Source of the DNA: Methylococcaceae bacterium
GTDB lineage: Bacteria; Pseudomonadota; Gammaproteobacteria; Methylococcales; Methylomonadaceae
DNA: 19,779 nucleotides
Direction of reading: 5' to 3'
Assembly (NCBI GenBank): GCA_947505055.1
Contig: CANNLO010000056.1
Coordinates: forward strand, 1 to 19,779
The first letter of the stretch is position 1. Every line of letters begins with the position of its first letter. This document shows, piece after piece, positions 1-8,853 of the stretch. Position numbers and translations under genes: made by a program. Under the pieces are notes generated by a model. That model made no database searches and was not told the origin of the DNA. It saw only the letters and a list, made by a program, of their open reading frames with translations.

Positions 1-198
1 GAAGGCAGAACCTCGGGTAGCTGTCTCTAAATGTGCTGGTGTAAACTTGGTCAGTTGCGGTTTGGAACAGGCATTTCCACTACCGCCAACAGCCGAACTA
101 CTGCCGCCATGACCACTATGATGTTCTGAAGCATAAGCAGTGTTGATATTAACGCCAGCTAGCATAAATATAATTGTCAGAAGTTTGGGTGCTTTCAT
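1..198 (-). CDS. Secreted His/Gly/Ser-rich protein, N-terminal part (3' end outside window)
   Basis: An open frame of 66 codons starts with ATG at 198-196 and runs off the left edge, so the C-terminus is missing. The first ~23 residues form a signal peptide: Lys at positions 2 and 5, a hydrophobic stretch, and a likely cleavage after NTAYA. The mature protein begins SEHHSGHGG, a low-complexity His/Gly/Ser patch, followed by a single Cys (NACSKPQ) and a TKFTPAHLETA segment. A ribosome-binding AAGG lies 8 nt before the ATG. The product is probably exported to the periplasm or beyond. The His-rich start hints at metal binding, but that is inference. I do not recognise the family. Confidence 0.7.
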   Translation of the reverse strand, partial: MKAPKLLTIIFMLAGVNINTAYASEHHSGHGGSSSAVGGSGNACSKPQLTKFTPAHLETATRGSAF

Positions 199-298
199 GA
201 GCTTAACCTTTAAATTATTGTTTTTATTATTTTAAGAGTAAACCAGGCCCATTTAAAGTAGGGGCCAAGTTATGTGAAAACTTGTGAGTTTATTACTG

Positions 299-327
299 AT
301 TATATTCATAAACGATATGCCAAACAA
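299..327 (-). promoter_or_regulatory. Candidate sigma70 promoter of the secreted-protein gene
   Basis: On the minus strand a perfect -10 TATAAT (299-304) follows TTGTTT (322-327) at a 17-nt spacing. This would give a leader of roughly 95 nt. The leader contains an inverted repeat, GGCCC (246-250) with GGGCC (262-266), that could fold in the mRNA. The -35 match is only partial (3 of 6). Confidence 0.35.
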
Positions 328-689
328 TTATATTGTTGTTCCTATTGAAATTTATTTTTCAGCGTAATTTTTTGTAATAAACAGGGGTTCTATTAGGTCG
401 AATGTAATAAATTCAGGCAACATGTTACTTATCTTCGGGTGTAAGAACCACATAAAAAATCCGGCGTGTAAGATTCAATATAGATAATTAAAAACACACT
501 GTTACTAAGTGCTTATTTTAAAAGTCCTGAGTCACAACAATCGAGGGCTTTATTATTCTTTCCATACAGGGGAAGCGTCCCAAATGAAGGTCAATTTAAG
601 TCGATTTCAATACATCCTTGGTGTATAAAACATTCCAAGGTTTGCTATACCATTTCTGGCAAATAAGTCGATATAAGAGACCCTTTTTA
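328..689. other. AT-rich spacer without a recognisable gene
   Basis: No ORF with credible coding character is seen here. A 14-codon frame starting MKVNLSRF at 584 has an AGGGGAAG upstream, but it stops at once and has no recognisable continuation. The stretch probably includes degraded sequence 5' of the glutamine synthetase remnant. Confidence 0.4.
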
Positions 690-1026
690 CAATGCTTCCC
701 TAAATACCCAGACTTGTCGCGGCAAATTAGTGTGTGTGCATCTACTACTTTGACCAGTCTTAAAGGAATTGGCATTGAACTGGATAAGGGGCCATTAACT
801 GAGATAACAGCGCTACTGACAACCATGATAAAATCAGTCGGGAAACTCGGCAACGTTATGAATTAGCATGATTTTTTCAACGATTGAAGAACATTTACAG
901 TTTTGTGCAAAAACTATCCGTCCACTAATGGATGAGGTTCGTCACTCTGCCGATGCAATTGAAAGTGTTTGTGCCGATGAGTTGTGGCCCTACCCAACTT
1001 ATCAAGAAATGTTGTTTATAAAGTAG
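690..1026 (+). pseudogene. Remnant of the 3' end of a type III glutamine synthetase gene
   Basis: Only the C-terminal ~110 residues survive. The first part, from about 708-729, reads QISVCASTTLTSLKGIGIELD and continues to SVGKLGNVMN. A TAG stop follows at 864-866, then CATGAT and a run of six T (872-877). Removing one T restores the frame as HDFSTIEEHLQFCAKTIRP, then LMDEVR, and finally ADELWPYPTYQEMLFIK with a TAG at 1024-1026. The LWP-PTYQEMLFIK ending and the IEEHLQ-CAKTIRPLMDEVR block are the signature C-terminus of the GlnN/GSIII class. The catalytic domain is absent from the window. The lesions are thus a nonsense change (possibly CAG to TAG) and a +1 homopolymer frameshift on top of a large 5' deletion. 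The exact left boundary is uncertain. Confidence 0.85.
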
Positions 1027-1040
1027 TAAGTTTTCAGTCC

Positions 1041-1076
1041 CTCACTTAGAAAAAGAGGATTTAGGTGAGCGTTTTT
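1041..1076 (+). terminator. Rho-independent terminator-like hairpin behind the glutamine synthetase remnant
   Basis: CTCACTTAG (1041-1049) can pair with TTAGGTGAG (1061-1069). This makes a 9-bp stem with two G-U pairs and an 11-nt purine-rich loop, followed by CGTTTTT. It lies 14 nt past the stop of the pseudogene, where the original gene's terminator would be expected. Confidence 0.55.
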
Positions 1077-1425
1077 AAACAAATTTCCCTGCGACCTCCC
1101 TTGCGTTTTTTTCTCCCTTTTTTCAAAGGGTAACTGAATGCCTGAAAAATAATTTTGATATTTAATAGGAAATGAGTTAAAAAACAGTAACCAGTAAAGT
1201 ATTTGATTTTACGCAGAGGTCTGATATCCCACTTCGATCTCTGTGCTCCTTTAACGAGGGAGCCTATTATAATTGGGCTATCCTCGGCTTCCGATTGTAT
1301 AGGCAAGTATTGTCTTGGCTGTTGGTAAAACCCCCTTCAGAATTGCTCAGTTAAATCGGTTATATTGATATGAATTACCTTCAGTTTAGTTGTATTGTCA
1401 TTTCTGTTTATCAGGGGCGATTCTT
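1077..1425. other. AT-rich spacer upstream of the giant gene, with no clear promoter
   Basis: A CCCTTTTTTCAAAGGG-type segment near 1115-1130 resembles a degenerate dispersed intergenic repeat; this is a weak call. A perfect TATAAT at 1268-1273 lacks a good -35. Another weak pair is TTGCTC (1343-1348) with TGATAT (1366-1371) at 17 nt. The transcription start of the downstream operon cannot be fixed by eye. Confidence 0.35.
1255..1286. repeat. Imperfect inverted repeat with TATAAT in its loop
   Basis: CGAGG (1255-1259) pairs with CCTCG (1282-1286), and AGCC (1261-1264) with GGCT (1276-1279). They are separated by a small internal bulge and enclose an 11-nt AT-rich loop containing TATAAT. It may be a cruciform, an operator or an mRNA hairpin ahead of the operon. 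No function is known. Confidence 0.35.
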
Positions 1426-4400
1426 TTGAGCAAGCTCAGTTTTCCAGTTCGTATTGTCGCACAACGTAATACCGGGAACGGCACGTGGATCGGTCGTCGT
1501 GGCTCGGGCACAATTGTTGGTAGAGGCGTTTACCGTTTTGAAGGAAATAACTTAGCTGGCTCGCAAGTTGTTGTTTTTGATGATTCAGAGAGCCGTTTTT
1601 CAATGACGGCTCAACTTTGCGAAAATGCATTGCAACAGTTGTTTTCACGTCTTAAAGACGATTCTTCATTTCCAGATATTTTAGAACGATTGACCAGCAA
1701 AGAACTGCCTGTCGTTTATATAGAAGGGCATGACTATTTACTTGAGATGGATAGCAGTGCTTCGGTTCTTACAATCGCTTGTGATTGGGTGAATTCCCAA
1801 ACTGAACCAGTTGAGGAAGATTGGCAAGGTTTCGAGTATTTGCTGATTTTGGGGCACTGTCATCTTTTATTGTGTTGGCTGGGTTGGACTCAGCGGCAGG
1901 CGTTAGCCAAAGTTGTTGAATTTTATGTGTCGTTTTCAAAAAGCGAACGTGCCTGTCTGCATCGCGTTCTGGAAGGAAGTACACTGGACAGCGGCAATCT
2001 GTTTTCTATTTTTCTGAAGCGAAGTACATCTTGCCCATCCTTTAATATTAAAAACGTTAAGTACGTGGAGTGGCAGGACCAGCAAGTTACTTGGCTGTTG
2101 GGGCAAGATAGAGCTGATTTACCTTATCCGCGTGAGGCCGCCCTGGATATTTTGCAAAGTGAAACCGACATTGACGAACAGCGTTCCAGGCTCTATCGGC
2201 TGCTCCGGGGTTATAACAGACCAATTGAGCGCCACAATATTGAACGCATTTCCACAGAAGTTCAAAGGGCCGGCCAGCTGTTGATTTTCGGACGCATGAG
2301 CCGTGCTTTTCACAATCAGGCGACTCTTTTTGCCAATGCACTGCTGCTGCAACCCGGATTGACTTGGCCTAAACTGGCCACTGAGCTGTATGCCCTCGCG
2401 GAAGGTAATCCGAGTTTACAACCCAGTGCCGGGACATTAGGTCTGTTGCTGAACAGTTCGGCAGAAATACCCATGATTAATTTGGAAGGCGCCTGTGAAC
2501 GATTCGAGGATGCTGTTCTGGAGGCACAAAATAAAGCCTTGTCGCATGCACTTGTTCTTTCCCGTTTGCGGGTAGAAAATTTTGACGATCCTTTGGCCGA
2601 GCAATCAGTATCTGATGTTTCGCGCGAACCTATTATGGTGTTCGCCGAACAGGGTCTGGGGCTTATTGAACGCATACGTCAGGCATTTCTTGCAGCGACT
2701 AAACGACATGCTGCTTATGTGGTGATCAGTCAACGGCCTTCACCGACCGGTTCTCATTTACTGATCAAGATAAATGAATTACAGGATCCTTATTCAGGCA
2801 AAGCTGAAAATTTGCGAAAGCTGGTTCGCCTTGCAGGAGACCGTATCTACAGCAGTCCCGATTATGGTTGGCTTGAAGTGGCCGACCACTGGATTGAAGC
2901 TATTCCTCTTTTTATCAAGGAAGAAGTGCTGGTGCAAGATGGCGAGGAAACCACCCGCACAGTTATAGATATTTCAGGGATGGAAGTTTCCTTCCGCGAA
3001 GAAATGGCCGACCTTTGGGCAACCAATCTTCACCAAGTTGTCGAAAGCGAGCTGATTTGCCTTGCACGCGAATATTTGGCAGCGGTAAATATTTCTGTTG
3101 GCGACGAAGAATCCCGGCGTCAGGAACTAGAGCCGGCTGACGTAGCGGCGTTGGGTATATTCCTTGGCGAAATTTATCGCCAACAAGTTGTTCAAGTCCA
3201 AAAACTGATCGAAACCCTAGATCTTGAGCCTTTCGAGGCTCTGCGTTTAATTCTGCTGAATAGTGACTTGATGCAGCAACTTGAAGAGCGTCATCGTAGC
3301 ACTGGCTCATGGTCTAAAGCGGTTAAGCCGATGCTACAAACAATAGGCTTTAGCAAAAACTTTGACCGGGAATTTTTAAGATTCAGCGCCCAAGCTTTAA
3401 AACCAAGGCGTCAACTTCCTGCCTTGCACGTTCTGACGACTCAATCTGCCGGCATGACCGAAGGCTATATTCGGACTTGGCTGGAAGAATCCATGGCTCT
3501 TTTCAATATTGCCGAAGATTTGGAGTTACATGAGCAAATAGCAGAACGCGAGAAGTTTTTTGCAACTCGCATTGTTAACCTGGGCGAAAAACTCATCCGC
3601 GAATTAGGTATCTGGATAGAGATCGAGGAATTATGTGCTCAGGAACAGGTTTCGCAGCCGGCTGCTGTTTTGAGACTTATTAATAGAAACCGAATGCTTC
3701 AGGAAGAGGTGTCTTGTCTTGGCGCTCTACTTGAATTTGAGGAGTCGAAACAGGGCAGGGGAATGGCCGCAGAATGTAGCGATCCTGTAGCGGTAGAAGA
3801 TTATCTGGGTCACTATGCCGAAGCCTTGCAGGAGGCAGCATTGTTTCAGGTCGTCGAACGCAATCGCGAGACCTTAATGAGCCAATTGACCGTAGATCAT
3901 TCGGATGATTCCTTGCGTAACATCGTATTGGAAGACGAATATTACCGTCAGGACCTCCAGACATACGGCCGTTTGATTGCTCGTCGTCGAGTACTTGAGC
4001 AGTTGATCAGTACCCAGCCGCAATGGCATCTACGGGAATGTTGCGATACTTATCTGCGCCGCTTCCAGCAACTTCAAAAAACTACCGCACGCAAAGAAAT
4101 AATTGCTGAGCTAGGATTGAATCACCTAACGCTACATCCACTTTATTATTTCAAGGCAAGCGGTGGCGGTAAACGTTATCATCTGATTTATACACCAAGT
4201 CGCGTGGATCTTGGTCAGCGCGAGCGTGAGTCGGTGGAAACCTGGTCACAATGGGTTGGTGGTGCAGACCGCAGGGCAACCCGTGCAGGGCGTCAAATAT
4301 ATAGCCTGATCAATAAAGATGTTCGTGCATTTGAAAGCCTGATCGAGCCCGAGATATTGAAAACCGGTGAGAATGCTTCAATGGTGTCGCATTTTGGATT

Positions 4401-7400
4401 TTCCAATGCGCTGAGCATGATGGTTACCGCATCAGCGCACGGCGATTTTGAGTCAATGGCCGATCTTATGAACCGGCGCAGTGATCGTTTGGTTCATCCG
4501 GCTGGAGAAGGTTACGGTGGTTATTGCGTGCCCAAGGACGGACTGTTCCTGGAGTTTGTGCTGACCTTGAATCGGGTTGAAAAACTGCGTCAGATTGGTT
4601 TGCCAGAGATCCATCATCGAGCAGCAGTCGCCTTGGCTAATCTGCTGCTTGACCGAAAACTGGAATTTTTTAGTCAGCTGGAATGGGAGGAGTGGGCCGG
4701 GGGGCAGCTACAAAGCAAGGAGTTTTTGAGACCTTATTTTACTATCAACAGGGGGTTGCCGGTATTTCAGATTACCCGTATTGCGCATGTTCTTGAAAAT
4801 TTGGGACAACCGGAACTGCGCGACTCCTATCGGGTTGCCTCAAGTATGGCTGCATCTTGGGGCTTGCACAAGCTGGTGACTGGTGGTGAGCAAGTCAACC
4901 GTTTCATGCCGTTTTTGAAGTCCTGGCTGATTCGTCAGGCGCTCGAAGAAGCTGCTCGGCGACATCCATCCTTGCAGATTGCGATTGAAAATTCTGTGGT
5001 AGTTCTGACCGCTGAATATAAGCCCGACACCCAGGATGCCCGTTTTGCTACCGGACTACGCAAGTTTGAAATTCTTTCAGGTACTGGCGGTCACCTGCTT
5101 AATGCCTTGGATCTGGATGGCCGCATTGTTGCCGTGCTCATGCATGAAGGTTTTGCCGGGTTGCAACGGCACGGCTGGACTAGCAGATTCTGGAAAATGA
5201 TGAATATCAATGCTGATGATAACTTGGCTGTTGAGCAGATTTGTAAACTGTTTCCTGAGCACAGACCGCCTGCCGAGCTCCGGCTGGTTTCACCGATGGG
5301 ATTGTCTACCCAGGATCTGCTGAATTACACCAGTGATACCCGGCTTGAAGCTATTGCCAATGACACCAGAAATGATCTGATCGCTGCCGGTCTGACTGTT
5401 AAGGAAATCGAAGCAAACCTCCGCACTTGGGGCACCCATCTCAATCAGTGGGATCATCGGCTTGTGTTTGATCCTTTGCTTAAAAAGCAATTGCAGGAAA
5501 GGCTTAGCGGCGGTATTCATGCACTCGCTTTGGCGACCTTGGGTGCCGAACGTCATTACGAGCATGCTGTACAAGGCGCTGATGTTCTCGACACGGGTAT
5601 TCCCCATCGTAGTCTTCTCGATTTACTGCAAGCCCCTGCCTATCTGTGCAGACTGATGCTGGAGGGCAATCCGAATAGTGCGTTGGTCATCGTTGACGGT
5701 GCTGCGGGAGCAAGACATCGAGCCATGAATCGTGGTGACGTGATGCTGTGGTTTGCAGTCGCAGAACGTTTGGGCAGAGAGTCTGTTTACCATAGTGTAG
5801 GAATAGGCCGCGAAACCGTAGAAGCCTGGAGAGCTGACATGCGGCGCATAAAGCGAAGGGCTGAACAGCTCTGGCAGACTATAACCGAATCCGAGCCACA
5901 AGCTGCCCGAGAGGCCTACCAACACCTGATTAATGATATGAATCAAAATCAGGAAATACAATCAGCCTTGGCCGAAACCGATAAACTGACTCGCTTTGGC
6001 CGGAGCAGCGAGCGTGATTTATTGCTTTGTAAAGCCCTGAGCCGCATCGGCAGTGGCGCAGCGTTTGAAGACTTGAGTTTTGCTGGCTTCTTGGCATTGG
6101 GCGGACTTTATTTGTTCGTTGGCGCAACAGAGGCAGAGGTGGCTATTGCGAGAGATGCTTTTGCCAGAAACAATGTGCTTGCAGGAAATAGCACCGAGCA
6201 AGATGAACGGTCGATTTATCTCTGTCTGGGAATAAACCATAAATCAAAGGTTGTGGCATTTCGTCAGGAAAAAGGTATAGAAAGTTCGAACAAGGCGATG
6301 GAGGATAGGCCGACTGTCGCTTTGGCAACACGACGGCAGTTGGCGGAACGTATTACCAAAGCCAGATCGCTTAACTTAAGGCATGCCGGCTTCGCAACTG
6401 TAAAGGCTGATAGCGGTGATTTTTTTGAAAATTACAGTAACGCCATGCAAATTCTGGGGCAGGGCGATCATCCAGTAACAAAGGAAGGTTTCGGCGCTTT
6501 CCTTGGATTTACGCAAAATGCTCTTATGGCGCTGGCTAGGGAATTTGGCGGTGAAGACCATCCGGAGCAACCCCAAGGTCTTATTTCGCGGCTAAAGCAA
6601 CTTTTCTCTGGTTTGGAATTCGATGAACAGGTCTACCAAAGCATTGCCGGTGGTTATGAGGATATCGGCGATTTTGGGCGTATGGCTCAGGCTATCCGTG
6701 AACGTCGACAACAAGGGGAAATCAGTGTCGAAGTAATGTCACACCAATTGGTCTGTGTTGCTCAAGGTGCAGAGCTTTTTTCTATTATCCTTGCTATCGA
6801 ATCCACAATAAACTTTAGTCATCAGCCGCCTTCAGCTATCGATGTCATTGATCTTTGGCGGTCACTATCCGGGTTCTTCGCAAAAACGCTCAACGATCAT
6901 AGTTATGAATATCGCCCGTGGGCTTATAGCCGGGGCACGGGTTATCTTGATTATCAAGGTGAGTCCTTATACAGACTGGCGGTGGAGCGGCACCAGTGGC
7001 TTTATCGCTATCTGCGTTTTGTAATCACTGATTATTCGGATCTCAGGAAGCTGACCGTTCAGGAACAGGATTTACTTTTGGGTAACTATCTTGACGGTAA
7101 GGAAGTCGAAGCCATTGGTGCGGGTGGCGATGGAGAAGCCGAAAAAATATGGCGCTCTTATGGTCAATTGCGGGAATTGGCTTTTATCCGCAATGATGGA
7201 TTTCCTGTGCCTGATGTCTTTGGGGAATTTGATCCGGCTTTTATTAATGACCGTTCAAGAGTCAATCATGTCCTTGCCGTTCCCGTTGGCCGCACCCATT
7301 TTTCACGTGTGTTATCCGAAGGTCCAACTCTGGCCCGACAATTGGCTGAGGAGGGGCGACGGGGAAGCAATCTTATTATTACCCGGAAAATTGATGTCGT

Positions 7401-8853
7401 TGAGGACTCCGAATATGCTCGTCCAGTCGCTCAAATTTCCAGCGGACATTTTTATCTGGACGCAGCAACTTATGAAGATGCCCTAGTTGCACTAAAGGGC
7501 TATTCCCGCCAACAAGCTGCCCAACAATCGTCACTACGCTTTCATCCCAAAGGCATTCGTGTTGCTGCACGTTTTACCCGTCCGGTACTTGCCGCATTGA
7601 TTTATCCTTTTCACGGTGATCCCGTTTATAACTCGGGAAAACTTGAAGCGTGTGGTTTGCCTTATACGGTTCAGTCGCTTTTCCATACCTGGACGACTTA
7701 TGATAAAGCCATTTATAAGGACATTTATTGCGCGAGCGGCGTGGAAATGCCAGATGAAATTGCCTGGCTGGCCGACTATACAACACGGTCTTCTGATAAA
7801 ACCGAGGTTAAAAATTGGCTATTGAATGGGCTGGAAGAAACCGATTACTCAGGCTTGCAGGCTTTTGCCGGTCGCTACCCGTTGGTCATGATCAAGGATG
7901 CAGCCGAATCCGGAGGCCGCAACGCTCAGGCTTTTGTGTTGGGCCACTCAGATGGCAGTTTGGATGCTGAGCAAATACAGCTGGCAGTTGAGTTTATCTA
8001 CCAAATATCTCTCAAGCACAATGTCTGCATACAGGAAGTTATCCTGAGTTCACCGGAACATTGGGCGACAGAAGCGTTCATGCGCGACTTTGTTCGTCGT
8101 CAAATTGTCGAATGGGGTGGTGCTGTGAACCGGCAACGCCAGCCGCATACCACTATCTTTGGTTCGCACCGAATTATCTTATCGACCGACAATACAAACG
8201 AAGCGAATCTAGAAAAGAAATGGCATATTTCCCATTGGATCACGCTTAACAGTAAGCAGTTGATTACTAATGTTGGCAGAGGTGGCACGCTCGAACTGTT
8301 ACTACCTGAATACATTCGTCCCGAACACCGGCAGACTATTCTTGCCAAACTGGCCGATGCGGGTCGCCGTGTCATGGAGGCCATGGCCGCGTATGAAGGG
8401 CAAGGTTCCGCGACCTATAAACGAGCAACCGGTCGAGAAGTGGGTGTTGATTTGATGGGCGTTTCTTATGGCATGCCCCGCTACCTGATGTTGGATTTTC
8501 TGATAGCTCCTTTGTTCGATCAACCAGGGGTGTTAGTTGAAATTGAACCGATTTTTGATGAAAATCGCTGTCGACTGGGTTCACGATTTATCTTGCAAGA
8601 GGGTTCGCGCCGCTTTCCTGCAACCATTATCGATTGGCGCGTTGTGCTCATAGAACCCAATATTGGTGTGGGGTTGTGGGATCGTGTAGCTTTACGCGAG
8701 GAACAGCATGAGCTTGAACGATCCCGTCGTTTAAGTATAAGCCCTGATTGGGATCGGGTCGGAGAAAACGCTCGTATCGTGCTGAAGGATTTGAACCGTG
8801 CCGGCGAGGATTATCTAGATATGCTCGCTGTTAAAAATGACTTCCTTTCCTGA
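1426..8853 (+). CDS. Giant uncharacterised protein (~2475 aa) with C-terminal ATP-grasp-like module
   Basis: I do not recognise this protein as a whole. I chose TTG at 1426 because AGGGG (1413-1417) sits 8 nt upstream. An in-frame TTG at 1390 would add 12 residues but has no ribosome-binding site. There is no signal peptide or membrane segment, so it is probably cytoplasmic. The first ~900 residues look mostly helical. SGGGKR lies at 912-917 and GYGGYCVPKD at 1029-1038. The latter is nearly identical to the catalytic-Cys motif of UDP-glucose dehydrogenase, but no Rossmann fold of that enzyme is visible nearby. From ~2085 the sequence looks like ATP-grasp: DKAIYK (2093-2098) with GVEMP (2105-2109); IKDAAESGG with Lys2157 and Gly2163-2164; NVGRGG (2282-2287), like the RimK NxxRGG; and EIEP (2372-2375), where the usual metal-binding E-x-N is expected. 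It is the first gene of a three-gene unit and overlaps the next by 17 nt. It may be a multidomain ligase or synthetase. Confidence 0.88.
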   Translation: MSKLSFPVRIVAQRNTGNGTWIGRRGSGTIVGRGVYRFEGNNLAGSQVVVFDDSESRFSMTAQLCENALQQLFSRLKDDSSFPDILERLTSKELPVVYIEGHDYLLEMDSSASVLTIACDWVNSQTEPVEEDWQGFEYLLILGHCHLLLCWLGWTQRQALAKVVEFYVSFSKSERACLHRVLEGSTLDSGNLFSIFLKRSTSCPSFNIKNVKYVEWQDQQVTWLLGQDRADLPYPREAALDILQSETDIDEQRSRLYRLLRGYNRPIERHNIERISTEVQRAGQLLIFGRMSRAFHNQATLFANALLLQPGLTWPKLATELYALAEGNPSLQPSAGTLGLLLNSSAEIPMINLEGACERFEDAVLEAQNKALSHALVLSRLRVENFDDPLAEQSVSDVSREPIMVFAEQGLGLIERIRQAFLAATKRHAAYVVISQRPSPTGSHLLIKINELQDPYSGKAENLRKLVRLAGDRIYSSPDYGWLEVADHWIEAIPLFIKEEVLVQDGEETTRTVIDISGMEVSFREEMADLWATNLHQVVESELICLAREYLAAVNISVGDEESRRQELEPADVAALGIFLGEIYRQQVVQVQKLIETLDLEPFEALRLILLNSDLMQQLEERHRSTGSWSKAVKPMLQTIGFSKNFDREFLRFSAQALKPRRQLPALHVLTTQSAGMTEGYIRTWLEESMALFNIAEDLELHEQIAEREKFFATRIVNLGEKLIRELGIWIEIEELCAQEQVSQPAAVLRLINRNRMLQEEVSCLGALLEFEESKQGRGMAAECSDPVAVEDYLGHYAEALQEAALFQVVERNRETLMSQLTVDHSDDSLRNIVLEDEYYRQDLQTYGRLIARRRVLEQLISTQPQWHLRECCDTYLRRFQQLQKTTARKEIIAELGLNHLTLHPLYYFKASGGGKRYHLIYTPSRVDLGQRERESVETWSQWVGGADRRATRAGRQIYSLINKDVRAFESLIEPEILKTGENASMVSHFGFSNALSMMVTASAHGDFESMADLMNRRSDRLVHPAGEGYGGYCVPKDGLFLEFVLTLNRVEKLRQIGLPEIHHRAAVALANLLLDRKLEFFSQLEWEEWAGGQLQSKEFLRPYFTINRGLPVFQITRIAHVLENLGQPELRDSYRVASSMAASWGLHKLVTGGEQVNRFMPFLKSWLIRQALEEAARRHPSLQIAIENSVVVLTAEYKPDTQDARFATGLRKFEILSGTGGHLLNALDLDGRIVAVLMHEGFAGLQRHGWTSRFWKMMNINADDNLAVEQICKLFPEHRPPAELRLVSPMGLSTQDLLNYTSDTRLEAIANDTRNDLIAAGLTVKEIEANLRTWGTHLNQWDHRLVFDPLLKKQLQERLSGGIHALALATLGAERHYEHAVQGADVLDTGIPHRSLLDLLQAPAYLCRLMLEGNPNSALVIVDGAAGARHRAMNRGDVMLWFAVAERLGRESVYHSVGIGRETVEAWRADMRRIKRRAEQLWQTITESEPQAAREAYQHLINDMNQNQEIQSALAETDKLTRFGRSSERDLLLCKALSRIGSGAAFEDLSFAGFLALGGLYLFVGATEAEVAIARDAFARNNVLAGNSTEQDERSIYLCLGINHKSKVVAFRQEKGIESSNKAMEDRPTVALATRRQLAERITKARSLNLRHAGFATVKADSGDFFENYSNAMQILGQGDHPVTKEGFGAFLGFTQNALMALAREFGGEDHPEQPQGLISRLKQLFSGLEFDEQVYQSIAGGYEDIGDFGRMAQAIRERRQQGEISVEVMSHQLVCVAQGAELFSIILAIESTINFSHQPPSAIDVIDLWRSLSGFFAKTLNDHSYEYRPWAYSRGTGYLDYQGESLYRLAVERHQWLYRYLRFVITDYSDLRKLTVQEQDLLLGNYLDGKEVEAIGAGGDGEAEKIWRSYGQLRELAFIRNDGFPVPDVFGEFDPAFINDRSRVNHVLAVPVGRTHFSRVLSEGPTLARQLAEEGRRGSNLIITRKIDVVEDSEYARPVAQISSGHFYLDAATYEDALVALKGYSRQQAAQQSSLRFHPKGIRVAARFTRPVLAALIYPFHGDPVYNSGKLEACGLPYTVQSLFHTWTTYDKAIYKDIYCASGVEMPDEIAWLADYTTRSSDKTEVKNWLLNGLEETDYSGLQAFAGRYPLVMIKDAAESGGRNAQAFVLGHSDGSLDAEQIQLAVEFIYQISLKHNVCIQEVILSSPEHWATEAFMRDFVRRQIVEWGGAVNRQRQPHTTIFGSHRIILSTDNTNEANLEKKWHISHWITLNSKQLITNVGRGGTLELLLPEYIRPEHRQTILAKLADAGRRVMEAMAAYEGQGSATYKRATGREVGVDLMGVSYGMPRYLMLDFLIAPLFDQPGVLVEIEPIFDENRCRLGSRFILQEGSRRFPATIIDWRVVLIEPNIGVGLWDRVALREEQHELERSRRLSISPDWDRVGENARIVLKDLNRAGEDYLDMLAVKNDFLS

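Noticed and set aside
596..853. Minus-strand 85-codon ORF opposite the glutamine synthetase remnant
   Set aside because: The plus strand has clear GSIII homology over most of this region; the minus frame has no recognisable features.
1061..1306. Minus-strand 81-codon ORF in the spacer before the giant gene
   Set aside because: Low-complexity Lys/Arg-rich tail from poly-T stretches, no ribosome-binding site, and overlap with a terminator-like hairpin.
1390..1425. Longer N-terminus for the giant protein from TTG at 1390
   Set aside because: No Shine-Dalgarno upstream, whereas AGGGG stands 8 nt before the TTG at 1426.
1426..8853. Giant protein as glucan water dikinase or non-ribosomal peptide synthetase
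   Set aside because: No phosphohistidine-domain motif of dikinases and no adenylation, condensation or carrier motifs can be seen; the size alone suggested these.
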